A stretch of DNA of 64,000 bases from NCBI GenBank assembly GCA_002245135.1, contig NGBS01000297.1:124001-188000 (forward strand), in the 5' to 3' direction. The notes under the pieces are model-generated. The model saw only the letters and a program-made list of their open reading frames with translations. It was not told the origin of the DNA and did no database searches. Each line of letters opens with the position of its first letter. The stretch's first letter is position 1. This stretch comes from Proteromonas lacertae. Taxonomy: Eukaryota > Sar > Bigyra > Opalinata > Proteromonadidae. Positions 12,946-25,392 of the stretch are shown piece by piece. A program made the translations under genes and the position numbers.

Positions 12946-14562
12946 TTAAAAGTAACAATTTCCTTGAACTCTAACTACAGGCGTAACATCTCTAATGTTA
13001 TCAATTCCAGTGATATATTGAACTAATCTTTCAAATCCTAATCCAAAACCACTATGAGGAACACTTCCATACTTTCTTAAATTCAAATACCAATTCAATT
13101 TATTGGATACATCTAAACTTTCATCAATTAAGTTCAATTTCAACATTTTATCTCTTAATCTATCATAATCAGCTTCTCTCTCGCTTCCTCCTATTAATTC
13201 ACCTAACTGTGGAAATAAACAATCAACACAACTCACTGTCTTACCATCGTCATTCTCTTTCATATAAAATGGTTTTATTTCTTTTGGATAATTAATAACA
13301 TACACTGGACCTTTGATTATTTTTTCACTCAAATACTTTTCATGTTCAGTATTTAATCCTTCACTGTAAATCAAAGGAAATGTAAAGTTGTCTTTTTTAT
13401 CTTTTAACAATTTAAATGCTTCATCATAATGTTATAACACTAAAGTCTTTTTTAACATCATTCTCTAGTCTTGTTTTTACATTTTGATTTATTGTCTTTA
13501 TACAGTAATTTATTTCTTCTTGACAATTGTTCAATATGTTTGTGAAAATGTGTTTAAATAATCCACATGATAATGAAATAACATCATTTAAATCACCAAA
13601 TGCAATTTCTGGTTCTAACATCCAAAATTCACTTAAATGCTAATGATAATATAAAATAATAACAAATCTATACTCTCTTAGTATGTGAATTTTCTGCTCT
13701 AAATGTTGGACCAAATGAATAAACATATTTCAATGAACTAGCAAATAATTCTGCTTCTAATTGACCAGAAACAGTCAAATAAACAGAATTGGGAAAATAA
13801 TGAGTTTTATTATCATCAAGTAATCTATTATTTATTCTATTTTATAAATTAATTAATCATTATTATTATACTCAAAAGCTTCACCAGCTCCTTCACAATC
13901 ATTGGATGTTAATATTGGACATTGAACATTATAAAATCCATATTTATGTAAATAGTCATGAATTGATTTTATACATTCATCTCTAATTTTCATTACCATC
14001 ATTCCACTTTTACTTCTATATCTTATTTGTGTATTATCTCTTAAGAATTCCATTCTGTGATATTTCTTTTGCAATGGATAAGACTCATCACTTTTACCTA
14101 TTAATTTGATTTGTTTGGCTTGAATTTCACGAGAATGTAACATCTAATAAAAATTACAATAATTATTACAATACATTTGGTTTTGGATTCTTAGTTAAAG
14201 TCCCTACTATTTCTACACTACATCCATTTGTTATATTTGATGTATCCATATTCATACATGTAATCTATTTAAAAAATCATTTATAAATAAAATATACTTG
14301 AAATCCTTCAACCTAAACTACCATCATTAATATTTATAAATGACAAATTTTTGTGCTTTCTTATAGATCTAACCCAGCCTTTTGCAACTACATCTTCATT
14401 TAAAGGTATTTTTCGTAAATCTGATAGTCTAGTAAATTTCTTATCCAAATCCTTTAAACAAACTGTATTTATACATCTTTTATATATTTTTGAAAATGAT
14501 AACATCTTATTTAGAGAAATTTCAGTCTTTTGAATTAGTTGGGGTATGAAAACTTTTTTCAT
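12946..14562 (-). CDS. asparaginyl-tRNA synthetase
   Basis: This class II synthetase charges tRNA-Asn. An OB-fold anticodon-binding domain comes first ([24 protein letters not shown]), then motif 1 and 2 regions ([16 protein letters not shown]), [17 protein letters not shown], and motif 3 ([17 protein letters not shown]). The C-terminal NIRDVTP matches the family end, although the usual FPRTPG is replaced by VVRVQGN. The N-terminus ([12 protein letters not shown]...[12 protein letters not shown]) is basic with few acids and could be a mitochondrial presequence, so this may be the organellar or a dual-targeted enzyme. Several 25-35 nt introns. One +1 step at 14305-14313, between NDGSL and GFQ, is not explained by an intron. 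Confidence 0.92.
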
Positions 14563-14595
14563 CCCTAAATTCTATTTGTGTTGTTTTTATGTTAA

Positions 14596-15591
14596 ATGAG
14601 TAGACTTGGAAGGTATATATTATTGTTCATTTATTGTTATCGTTTATTTATGTGAATCTAATAATTATATACAATTCATAACACTTTATTTACAAATGTT
14701 TTATGTTTATTGATATAGCTATAATAGTAAACTTGAATGTGATAATTTAGACAGAATCAAATTAAAAATTAAAGAATGTATTCATAGAATAGTTAATTTC
14801 TAGTTTTAGAGTCTTCAGACAGCGAAACAGATTCTGAATTTCAAAAGCCTGAGTATTGTTGTTGTTCAAAATGTTATCTTCCAAATGGTAAGAACTGTGT
14901 ATGTTTAATTCCATTTTGGAAGAGAAAGGCTGATATACGAAAAACAGGCTGTTTTGCATGTAAATGTAAAGGATGTCATCCTCTAGAAATAGCCAGAATA
15001 AAAGCAATTAAAAGGTATTAACACACATTTTGTTAATTCTATAATAGAGTAAAAGAAATGCATGAAGTTCATAAAAATTATATCAAAAATAAAGGACTTA
15101 GATCATATTCACCACCATCATCTTCATCCTCTTCTTCTCACTCAAGATCTCGTTCAAGATCACACTCTAGATCGCGTTCTCCTCCTACAAAGAAAAGATC
15201 AATCTCAAAATCAAAGAAAGAAATAGAAAAAAATCCCTCCTCCTCCAAGAAACCAGAAAAAGAAGTTAAAAAATCCAAAAGAACATGCTTCATTATCATC
15301 ATCTTCTTCTTCATCTTCTCGATCTTCCAGTAGATCTTCATCCTCTTCTAGATCCGTTATCAATATTCACCTTCTCCTGTAAAATATAATGTAGTCACAG
15401 AACAACTACCTATTCCAGTAATAAAAGATGAAGAAGAAGAAGAAGGAGAAGTAAAGGAAGAAGATGTTAAAAAAGAAGAAGAAGTAAAAAGTGTAGAAGA
15501 AGTAAAAGAGGATGAGAATAAAGAAGATAAAGAAAATAAAGAAAATATAGTTGTTGATAAAAGTGATAGTGGTAAAAATAAAGATGAGTAA
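14596..15591 (+). CDS. Cys-rich protein with RS (SR) repeats and acidic tail
   Basis: I do not recognise the family. Likely start MSRLG at 14596, followed by an unusually long intron of about 116 nt. Exons then encode a compact Cys-rich block (EYCCCSKCYLPNGKNCVC, GCFACKCKGCHPLEIAR; about 14850-14990), which may bind zinc, and a basic helix. An RS domain follows (SRSRSRSHSRSRSPP, 15140-15190), then a second Ser/Arg stretch and an acidic Glu/Lys tail that ends at the TAA at 15589. RS domains are typical of splicing factors, so a nuclear RNA-processing role is inferred. The frame steps +1 in the A4 run at 15277-15280 and steps the other way near 15350; low-complexity Ser codons make the second step uncertain. 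Confidence 0.5.
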
Positions 15592-15722
15592 CATATAAAC
15601 AAATAATATAATTTTCTGTTTTCATTTTTCCATTTCTTTTTACATTATAAAAAAACAATGACAAAAAGTAAGTTATTAAATTAAATAATTACTCCTATTT
15701 ATATCTTACAAGAAAATTTATA

Positions 15723-16820
15723 TTATGTATTACCAGGTGTTTCTTTTATATTATTATCAGCATTATCAGAATCTTCAGGAACAATGATCGACTTCTTATA
15801 TCTATTTCTCGCAGTTGTAACTGTAGAATATTTCATTTTTTCATCAGGTTTATATGTAAATGTAGTAGCAGTAGTATTCATCTCTGTTTCTTCTACTCTA
15901 TTCTGATCCCAGACATAAGTATGCTGCTGTTCTAGAATAATCTCTAAACATTCCATTATTCCATCACCAAATTGTATTAGATAGGATGCTAATGCAAATT
16001 TCTGTTCTTTCCCCACATCTTCTGTTACTGGTTCAAAATCGAAGTAATATGGATGAGGACCTTTGCTTTTAACCCATTGAATATATCTACAGGGAGATAA
16101 TGGCGGAAATTTACCATGTTCATGTTTATAGGTTAATATATGATCTAAATTTTGAACTTTTTCATTCATTACTTCCCAATGTGAAGGAGTAAACATTAGT
16201 GTGGTTATTGCATATCTAAATTGAATCATTATGTCAAAAATGGAGCGGTTTTTATCTGCAAATGTCATGTATTCATCGTAGGTTAAATAACCTTTCTGAT
16301 CTTTATCATATACTTGAAAAAGAGGAAAAACTAAATTTGGTTTGTATCTACGATCAGCTTCTAGAATTCCAATCAGCTTGTTTAAATCTTGAACTGTGAT
16401 TTTATTATAATTTACATTAGGTACTAGCATCAAAGAGCAAGCACTCAACAGTTCATCATCTATATTGGAAAAGAATATACAGAGCTGTATGAATTCAGTA
16501 AAATTTGTTGATTTATCTATAATCGTATATAATTTCTTTTATATACTGTGAAAAAGTGTGTGTATAAATTTTGCACGTCCTGGAAATATTTCTGTCCATT
16601 TCGTGACAGTTATTTCATTTGAACTAGTGATATTATAAAATGATTCATATACTTGTCACTTTGCTTTTTAAAAACCTGCTGTAGAGCATGTAGCTCATAA
16701 TCACTGTCTAAAAAATATTATATAAGCCATACAATAAGAAAGTCTTAATAAAAAGATTGCACTTTCATCCAGTTGGTATTTAACTAGAAGTTTCACTTCT
16801 TTTTCTGTTAAAACATCCAT
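15723..16820 (-). CDS. EF-hand calcium-binding protein, paralogue of the gene at 31.5-32.8 kb
   Basis: Start ATG 16820 (MDVLTEKEVKLLVKYQLD). Three small introns join exons to give about 340 residues. One clear EF-hand loop is seen (YDKDQKGYLTYDEYM, about 16270-16310), preceded by degenerate hands (SNEITVTKWTEIFPGRAKF; NKSTNFTEFIQLC). The layout, helical repeats with one good loop followed by an HPYYFDFEP...DVGKEQKF block, resembles the second EF-hand gene in this window. The C-terminal tail is Thr/Lys-rich and has no recognised domain. A calcium-sensor or scaffold role is inferred; I cannot assign it to a named subfamily. Confidence 0.7.
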
Positions 16821-17053
16821 AGTGTATTAATTTATTATATTCTTAGAACATAAAAGGTTTTTATTTCTAAACGAACTTTTTTTCAGATCTGATCGGGTAT
16901 AACCTGAGGCTAATTTTATATGAAAAGTCTAATATTTTGCTTCACTGGTGGTTTTTCACAATATATTGAATACTCTGATGTTATAAAAGTTAGAAAGCTT
17001 TTTAGACGTATTAAATATAAAATTTGTAAAGCTTTATTCAAGAGAAATAGTTC

Positions 17054-17071
17054 CAAAAAAATAAAAAAGAA
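17054..17071 (-). terminator. RNA polymerase III T-run terminator of tRNA-Thr
   Basis: Directly after the tRNA-Thr 3' end the minus strand reads two long T tracts (TTTCTTTTTTATTTTTTT), the usual pol III stop signal. Confidence 0.7.
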
Positions 17072-17144
17072 AGCCACGTGGGAGGATCGAACTCTCGACC
17101 TTCCGCTTACTAAGCGGGTGCTCTACCAACTGAGCTAACGGGGC
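17072..17144 (-). tRNA. tRNA-Thr (anticodon AGT)
   Basis: The minus strand folds as a cloverleaf: acceptor GCCCCGT, D arm GCTCAGTTGGTAGAGC (A box), anticodon arm CCCGC-TTAGTAA-GCGGA, T arm GAGAG-TTCGATC-CTCCC (B box), acceptor 3' ACGTGGC. Anticodon AGT reads Thr codons (A34 is normally inosine). No intron. Three imperfect pairs are visible: C4 against T69 in the acceptor, A50 against C64 in the T stem and C27 against A43. Apart from these it looks like an ordinary nuclear tRNA-Thr. Confidence 0.85.
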
Positions 17145-17566
17145 TCATGTTATTTTGTTGATATTACCTTGTATGAACCTAAAAATGTATGTTTTGTTCT
17201 TTATTTCTCACTATAAACAAAATTTAATGCAATAGTAGTACTGGATTGATAAATTTGGCTATTGTGGCACAGTATAAGAATGTTAATAGGTTATATATTA
17301 TAGAAGATAAATATGTAGTGTGTTAATAGGTTTATGTCTATAAAAATCGTTTATTATGTGCATATAAAGTATGAAACTGTCTATTAGATATAGCAATAGC
17401 GATATTAGTATTAATTCGGAAAAATTACTTCTAAAGTGGTTATAATCGTCGATTAGTGGAATATAGTTCAACATTTTTCTTCAAATAGTTGTATAAACGT
17501 TCTTTATGAAATGATGTGAATGTAAAGTCTAAAAACAGAAAACCACGACTTTTTCTTATATTGCAA
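17145..17566. other. intergenic, nothing recognised
   Basis: Spacer between tRNA-Thr and the metallophosphatase gene. A short phrase (tgttaataggtt) occurs twice, at about 17281 and 17320; otherwise no structure that I can support. Confidence 0.5.
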
Positions 17567-18920
17567 ATGAAAATATTAATAATTTTTAGAATATTATTCA
17601 TATTAACATTCCAATTGGTATATGTAAACTGTATATATGAAGGGAAATTGCATTTAGATTCAGATGGAAGATTTAAAATTGCCCAAGTATTTATAATTCT
17701 ATATTTTTCTATTTCTATATATAGTTTACTGATATGCATTATTGTAAAGAAAGAGATTTAAACAGAAAAACAACAGACTTACAAAAGAAAGTAATTGAAA
17801 CAGAAAAGCCAAATTTCATTATCTACACAGGGGATATGATATCTGGTGAAGAATACAACCAATGGATTGATTGGTTAATAAATCCAGGATGGTTTAGGAA
17901 GAAATGGCAAGAATATAGTTCAATTCCAAAAAATAATAAAATTCCCTATAGTATAGTAATGGGTAATCATGATTTAAACTCTCATTTACCAGGTGATATG
18001 ATTGTAGATATGGATAGAAATAATCCTTATTCGTTAACAAAACATAGTCCCAAAGGTGTCAAAGGATCTACCAATGTATAATATAATGATTATTATTATT
18101 ATTATGATCTATTAGTATGTTTTACCAGTTTATGAATATGAAGGAAAGAATGTTGTTTTATATTTATGGGTATTTGATTCACAAACATATTCATGTGAAA
18201 AAGATGAAAAAATGTGTGGATCAATTCATAAAACTGCAATTGATTGGTATAAAAAAGAAACTGAAAAGAATTATAAGAAACATAAAAGACATATTCCTGG
18301 ATTGGCATTCTTTCATATTCCTACATCTGAATATGCTGAAGAATTTAAAAACGTATAAATTTTTAATATATTATTTAGATTTATAATGTTAGAGGAGATA
18401 TACAAGAAAGTGTATCTTGTCCACTTACTAATAATGGATTTATTGATACTTTAAAAGAATATGGAAATATAAAAGCTACATTCTGTGGTCACAATCATTT
18501 AAATGATTATGTTATTAATTATAAAGGTTTATTGTTATATTATGGTAGAATTAGTGGATATTGTGGTTATGAAAAAACATATTTTAAGTATAATATATAT
18601 TTTTTATTAATAGTAATGTTAAAGGAAGTAGAATAATAGAATATGATGGATATAGTGAACAAATTAACAGTTGGATTCGTGAAGAAGATGGAAAGAAAGT
18701 AAACCAACAAAGAACTGGATTAGTATTTGATGAACATTGTAATGTTCCTTATGAAAATATGAATAACTCAATAGCAACTTTAGTTATCATAATTATAGCT
18801 GCTATTGTTACTGTTTCATTAATTACATTAACTATATTCATGATTAGAAGGAAAGTAATTAAACAGAAGTATGAAATTTTGTTGAAAGCTCAAAGTAATG
18901 AGGGAAATGTGAATGTATAA
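17567..18920 (+). CDS. membrane-anchored metallophosphoesterase (DCR2/PAP29-like)
   Basis: This is a calcineurin-like phosphoesterase of the purple acid phosphatase 29/DCR2 type. It starts MKILIIFRILFILTFQLVYV, a signal peptide, so the enzyme enters the secretory pathway. The metal ligands appear in order: FTDMHY, IIYTGDM, VMGNHD, FFHIP and CGHNHLNDY. A C-terminal membrane helix (IATLVIIIIAAIVTVSLITL) with a basic cytosolic tail makes it a type I membrane protein with a lumenal or extracellular catalytic domain. Introns at about 17689, 18078, 18355 and 18590 are 25-45 nt and join in frame; no frame breaks. The natural substrate is unknown. Confidence 0.85.
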
Positions 18921-19114
18921 AATGTTTATTAATGTATAATGTTTATATTTTATTTTTGTTATATTTTTATGGATATTTATAAAATTCTAATTATTACAAC
19001 AATATAATGAGTATGACATAAATTATTTAGAAATGAAAGAATCAAACTTGTTTGATTTTCTATTTCTTTTTTTTCTATTTAATCATTCGTTTTCAAAGTA
19101 AATAGTAATTCAAT

Positions 19115-19945
19115 ATGTTGGAAGATCAATTCAACATCTGTTTCTTGGATTTTATGGATAGTAATTGCTTATATAATACTCTTCCCAGCGTATTAGCTTA
19201 ATCGAAATAATTCTATAGAAAATTACCATTTGTTTGGACAATGAGATCAATATTTTACATCATAGTTGGTTGGTTTGATAGAATGTTCTTTAATTCTGAT
19301 CCTTGTATATATTTATCATATTAATCGTTCAGTATTCTCTCGAATATGGGGCATTTGTTGGTTTGAAGATGTTGACACTAAATTTCACATGAAAGAAACG
19401 TATACTATATTATAATCATTCAATTTAGAGCAATTCTTCAATTTTTTGATTTTGGAAGATATGCATTTGGTTCCAAATGTGTAGGAATAAAAGAGATGTT
19501 TGTAGATTTCCATATTGTTGGTTCTCTTCATTGTCAATTCTATGGACCTGTTTATCCATTCGAAATATTTTGGATTGAAACAAAAGTGATATTTGTTGAT
19601 AGAAAATGGTGGTTAGTAGAACAAAAATTTATTACAAAGACTGGAGTTCATTGTGTTTCACTAGTTAAAATGATTTTCAAGCAGAAATGCGGTAAAACTA
19701 TTTATTCATATGAAGCACAACCAACTATAGTAAATTCTGTATTATTTTTATTTATTTATTATTAATAGTCACATCCTTATGATGGAGAAAAGAAATTAGA
19801 TGATGCTTGGCTGAGATTAGAATCTTATAGAGGAGGATTTATAGATAGTAATTATATTGGGGATACTGAAACTCCCAGAACTCCAATCACTCCTATTACT
19901 CCTGTTCCACCTATGACTCCAATAACATTTGAACAAAAATCATGA
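19115..19945 (+). CDS. THEM6-like hotdog-fold thioesterase
   Basis: The central block (ICWFEDVDTKFHMKETRA..LQFFDFGRYAFG, then VDFHIVGSLHCQFYGPVYPFE and EQKFITKTGVHCVSLVKMIF) matches the 4HBT-like hotdog fold of thioesterase superfamily member 6, including the D-x-D-x-x-x-HM pattern near the active site. Upstream is a hydrophobic N-terminal helix (WILWIVIAYIILFPAKLPF), as in THEM6, which is membrane-anchored. The tail is a Pro/Thr repeat (TPITPITPVPPMTP). The exact start is uncertain: the ATG at 19115 is out of phase with the best N-terminal frame unless a short intron is assumed, and an ATG near 19033 is also possible. Introns at about 19302, 19407 and 19730 join in frame. Substrate unknown. 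Confidence 0.7.
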
Positions 19946-20141
19946 TAAATTGTTAATCTAAAAGTAATATATAAATGATAATAATAATTATTTTAATTTG
20001 CTTTTGATTGAATTTTTAGGTTTGATTGAGATAGCTATGTCGATATAATAACTTATGATGGTTGGAAAGTTCAGTATTCTTCTTAATTATTCAAATAAAA
20101 AATACTTAAAACGAATATATTTTCGATATTTTGATTTTTAA

Positions 20142-23100
20142 ATGTATTGTATAGAAAAAACACTATCAGTAGTGTTACCACATGATATTCAAGTATTTAA
20201 ATTGATTAATTTGTATAGATAAAGGAAAGAGTAGAAAAGAGTGATATTGAAGTTGATTTGACAGTACAGAATGTTAATAGTCTTAAAACGATTAAAATTT
20301 TAAATATTAATGGAATAAAAGAAAAGAAGATACTAAAATTCTTAGAGAATAACTCACTTTTGTTAGATTGTTGTAAATCAGTCATTTATACTTTAGAAGT
20401 CCATATGATCGGAGGTAATATGATGAAATTAGAAAGAGACTATTATGTGAGAGACTCATGAAGAGATTATTCGAAAGTGACTCCCTTTCAAGCGATGATA
20501 TTTGTAATGTCATTTCGTTCAATGTGTGATGTTTTAATGATATTAAATGAGAATGATTTAGTGATAAGCAATTTAAAGAGTAGTAACATAGTATTTGAAG
20601 ATAATAACAATATGAAGATATGTGATTTATTCTTAAATGTGTTGAGAAAAGAAGAAGATATGAGATTATATGATGTGAATTTCAAATCTCCAGAAGAGTT
20701 GAATGGATTAGAATGTAATGATCAAAGTGTGATTTGGTCAATTGGTTGTATATTATATGAAATGATTAATAAGAGATTACCATTTAATGAAGATGAAAAT
20801 ATAATGAAAACAAAAGAGAATATTCTGATATGTAAATACAAGTTTAGATGTAGAATGTGATGATATGATGAAAGAAATAATAGATAGAATGTTAAAAGTG
20901 AAGAGTAAAGATAGAATGAGTTTGAATGAGTTGAAAAAAGAAATGATAAAAATGAGTGAAATAATGAAAGATGGAGATGTATATTTGATGATATGTGAAG
21001 AAAGAAAAGAAACTCTATATACAAATATTAAAGATATTCTAAAATATCCAATCATATATCCAGCAAAATACTATCTAAAAGGTTATATATGGAGAGGAAT
21101 TTCAGATTGGTTAATAGAGTTATACAACAAGAAACACAATATAAGAATACTATCAATACTTTTTATGATGAAATTGTATAATGAAGATAAATCAATAAAC
21201 AATAAACTGAAATATCAATTTATTTGTAATTGTAAACAAGAAAAAATATGTTATTTAGATGAAATGTTTTTTAATACCAAAGTTGAATTTGATAATTGTG
21301 ATAAAGAAATTATCAGAATTGATACAAAATGTATTTGTGAATGTGAAAATGGTGTTACTTATTTGTTTAGAATATTGAATAACATCAATCCAAAAAAGCT
21401 TGAATTTGGTATTGTTTTGGAAATTTTATTGTTTAGGATATTATGGATTTCATATGTCAATTAAACATCAATCATTATTTGGATCGTTATTCTATCGCCT
21501 ATCGAATCTTCTAGAATTATATTTATCACAATGCCAACTTACTTCTTCTTTTATTAAAATGTTTGTTAAAGCAATTGCATTTATGAAATTAGAACATGTA
21601 CATCTTTCATGTATGTATAATTCTGATGTTATATTTGTATTGAAATAGACAATCCAATAGGTCCAAAAGGATTCAGATTGCTACTTCCTTATTTGCATTT
21701 ATTAATCAACAAAAAGCATGAATTGAATCTAGGAGGAATGAATTTAAATGATGAAACAATGATATTATTATCAAAAGAATTACATAAATATCCAAACCTT
21801 AAAAAAATAGATATTAAATGTAATTGCATTTACTCAAAAGGATTAAAAGCCATATTCTCTAGATTTCCTATTTCAAGAATTAGATTTGATATTAGTGGAA
21901 GTAATAAAGAATTATTGATTGATAAAGACATTCCAGAATTGATCAAATATATAAAAAGTGAATATGTTGATGATAAATTAAGTTTATATAAATTTGAAAT
22001 GGATGATGATTTCTTTAAATCATTCATTTCATTAAGATCAAATGAATTAAAAGGAATAAAAGAGATGGACTTGAGTAGTATTATTTGATTTTTATTTCTA
22101 TTATAAATAGATAATAAACTAACATCTAAAAGCATAGAAACGCTTGATTGACAATTTATCTACGCTGTCAAGTCTCAATCATCTTGAAATGTATGGAAAT
22201 GAAATAGGAGATGAAGGAATGAGATTATTTTCTTCTCATATACATTTATTAGAAAGTTATTCGGGAATAAAATGTTCAAGTATATTACTATTTATACAAT
22301 ATGTAATAGAAATGGGATTATCTTCGCTTGGATTAAAATATCTAATTGATGGTTTAAAAGGTTTTACTAAAATAAATATTAATAGTATATGTTATAGATT
22401 ATATTTATTTAATAGAAAATCCAATCGGTAATGATGGAATTAAATTAGTGAAAGAGAGATTGAAAATGTTAGTATGTAATTCTTTTAAAATGAATCTAAG
22501 TAACACATCTATTGATGATGAAAGTGTTATTCTTTTATCAAAAAAAGTACATTTACTTGGTACATGTGAAACAATAAATCTAAAAGGAAATAATATTAGA
22601 ATGAAAGGATTAAAATCAATTTGTTTCAAATCATTAGAAAATGAAGATTATCCATTTATTAGTATGAATAATCCCTCCTGGACAAATGAAGAATTGGAAT
22701 ATTATCTGAATTATTGTATTAAGAAAGAAAGAAGAGATTATCTTGATGAAAAACAATATGATTTTTCAAGTATATATACTATATTTAATAATATATTAGA
22801 CTTAAATATTAATGATTCGCATATTTTATTGATTAAACAGATTAATTATAAATTTCTTGATTTATCCAGTAATAGAATTACTACAAAAGGATTAAGAGAG
22901 TTAATGAATGACTCATTAAAAGATAGGAGTTATATTTCAATAAATAATAATCCAATTAGAGATTCAGGAATAGAGGTTATAAGCAAATATTTAGACAAAT
23001 TTGTTAAACATTTACAATCATCATTAAACCTTTCAAGTAATTTCAAAATATGCTATAATTTTATAATTTGAATAGATATTGGAATGACTGAAAAGGGATT

Positions 23101-23320
23101 AAAAATGCTAATAGAAAGATTAAAAGATTATAAGCCATTGTCAAACATAAACTTAACAAGAAATGAAATAGGTAAAAAAGAACTAAAATTGATGAAAGAG
23201 AATGAAGAAGTATTTACAGATTTAAAAGAATTATCAATAACAATAAAAAAAGATATAGATAAAATAGAATTAAATTCATTTCTAAAAACATTTTCATCGA
23301 TTGGAAGAATAATATTTTGA
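20142..23320 (+). CDS. pseudokinase fused to leucine-rich (RNI-type) repeats
   Basis: The N-terminal third has protein-kinase-like folds: helix E and catalytic-loop region (DVLMILNENDLVISNLKSSN, MKICDLF), a SPEEL motif in the APE position (KSPEEL), and helix F (VIWSIGCILYEMINKRLPF). HRD is replaced by ISN and DFG by DLF, so catalytic activity is unlikely. From about 21430 onwards are leucine-rich repeats of the RNI/NLRC type, for example LHLLINKKHELNLGGMNLND and LDLSSNRITTKGLRELMND, each repeat region interrupted by 28-40 nt introns. The reading frame is open apart from three +1 steps (about 20525, 20830, 22141) and one opposite step near 20430; the gene may be decaying or the sequence imperfect. 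It resembles an intracellular signalling or recognition scaffold. Function unknown. Confidence 0.65.
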
Positions 23321-23406
23321 TGATGAATAACTATATAATATTATTACATTCTATTACGTTATTCAAAAAACAACAAAACAATACATTTTAAAATAATATA
23401 TATAAA

Positions 23407-24451
23407 TTACATATAAATAATATTCAAAAAGCCAGCAGATTTCAAGTATCTTGGTTCAACTTTCTTTCGATAAGTAACTTTAAATGGAGGAGGTTGTGGA
23501 AATATTGGTAATGTTGGTGTAATATTATAAAAATCATGTTTTGACAATTCCTTTGTTTTATCCCTAACTCTATACTCTTTAAGTGGTGGTTTGAACTTTT
23601 CAGTTGCATTAATAGGTGGAAAATCAGGTTGATGTGTACAGGAATATATTAATGCGTTATTCTGATATGAAGTTCGTAGATCAACTGAATTTCCATACTT
23701 TTTGAATAAAGGACCAACCCATTTTGATTTTACATCTGGTCTTACTTCCGGAATAAGTGGTCCTGGGCCTGATTCGGATGTACTTGTTAATCGGAGTGAT
23801 GATACTGTATCATTTACTCTTTCTGCTTCACTTCTTGAAACATATTTCATTGGCGGATTTATTTCTTTATTTCTTTCTCTTTCTCTTAGTTCAAATGGCT
23901 TGAATCGATATATTGGTTGTTGTATTCGAGGCTATTATTATATTATATTTATTATTTATACCACATCGTTGAAATGATGTGTTAATTCCATTGATCTTGT
24001 TTTTCCAAAATCATAAACACCTCCACCATGATAGTATGCTCTGATTGGTATTCTTGTTCCTGTTATATTTGGATTGCCTAACTCTTTTGTCTTATCTCTA
24101 TCTCGAAATCTAATTAAATAACAATTAGTGTAATTATTGATACTTATGTTGTGTAGGATGTATCAATGGCACTGCAGTAGTTTCAAACAACTGTTTTGTA
24201 CGTTCTTTATCTTGTTCATATCTTGCAGAATGATTTTCACACATTTCATCTCTAGTACATTGATATAAATTATCATTATTAAAAATACATTGTTTTACCA
24301 TAAATATCTTCAATAAAATCTTCTTCTTTATCAATATCCCAAGAAGCTCCTGTTCTGTAATCCAATTGTTCATTATGCTATTCGATTATGAAATAGAGAT
24401 AAATACAGCTTGTTCTCGCTCAAGTTTTTTGATTGTAAACATGCTATGCAT
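23407..24451 (-). CDS. unknown protein with duplicated RDKTKEL motif, possibly flagellar
   Basis: Translation from ATG 24451 (MHSMFTIKKLEREQA) across 29-37 nt introns gives about 270 residues without frame breaks. The protein is basic and Pro/aromatic-rich with little predicted core. The phrase RDKTKEL occurs twice (about 24090 and 23570), each in an FRDRDKTKELG or YRVRDKTKELS context. Other short phrases are YHGGGVYDFGKTRSMEL, IYRFKPFELRERE and PFKVTYRKKVEPRYL. Such extended Pro/Tyr/Arg segments are typical of microtubule inner or flagellar-associated proteins, but that is inference; I do not recognise the family. It is convergent with the pseudokinase-LRR gene. Confidence 0.6.
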
Positions 24452-24598
24452 CTCAATAAAAACAAAATTAAATAAGAAACGGCAATATTTTATGACCTTC
24501 CATAGTGAAATATTTAAAACCAAAAAACAATAAGATTTAAAATGTCACTATACCATAATTTATGATAGATTACTTAAAAAAAATGTTAAATTAATATC

Positions 24599-25328
24599 TT
24601 ACTGTGTTTCTTCAATATATGTTTTCATAGATTCTTTAATAGCCAAATTCAAAGCATAATTATCAATAGATGCAACAAGATCATAATCTGAAGGTTGCAT
24701 ATGATGATAAGTCATATTATTTGTTGTGGTTTCTAAATAAAAAAATAAAAGATTATGAATTATACCACTAATAGGTGTAGGAGATTGTGGTCTAGATGGT
24801 GCAGGAGTATCTCTTCTTATTGTTCTATTATGTAATCTATCTCTCATCTCATGTATCTTTGATGCATTTGGATTAGAAGATGGAAGAATATATCTACATA
24901 ATGGACATGAATCATGAGTCTAAATTATAATATTTAGTATAAATACACTAAACCATCCTTTTATACAATCTTCATGGAAAGCGTGGTTGCAGGGTAAAAC
25001 AATTGCAGGTGAATTATCAAATTCTTCGATACAAATTGTACATTTTTCATGTTTGAGTATTTTGCGAGGCAATTTAGTGATTACATCCTCTGCAACTGGT
25101 AGATCTGAAGTAAAGATTTGTGCAAATAGGCCAACAGATAATGGATCTGAATTAAATAATTGTGATCTATCATATACACCACTAACTGAATATCTAAAAC
25201 CATTAAGACTATAAAAATCAATACGATCTTGCAATAAATGAAGAGAATATATTTAGCGTTGATTGATTTAATCTGTAACGTTGTAAACTACGAAGAAATG
25301 GTTGAAACTGATAGGATCTGTTCAGCAT
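24599..25328 (-). CDS. RING-H2 finger protein (probable E3 ubiquitin ligase)
   Basis: The RING-H2 finger is complete once an intron (about 24919-24946) is removed: CTICIEEF, then CNHAFHEDCIKGW, then CPLCR, with the C3H2C3 spacing. RING-H2 proteins pass ubiquitin from an E2 to a substrate. Upstream are about 70 residues without a recognised domain; a likely start is ATG 25328 (MLNRSYQFQPFLRSLQ), but the join to HRIDFYSLNG needs either a 52-nt intron or a +1 step. Downstream is a Pro/Ser/Arg stretch and a C-terminal helix (NYALNLAIKESMKTYIEE) with the pattern of a ubiquitin-interacting motif. It is divergent from the GNAT gene, 64 bases away. Confidence 0.75.
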
Positions 25329-25392
25329 TTTGAAAAATTTGATTTTTGAAAGTGTTCGGTATAGTTTTGTGTGGTTTTCTAATACTTTAAAA

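Noticed and set aside
15723-16820. PP2A B'' regulatory subunit
   Set aside because: EF-hands suggested it at first, but the characteristic B'' motifs outside the EF-hands are not present in either EF-hand gene.
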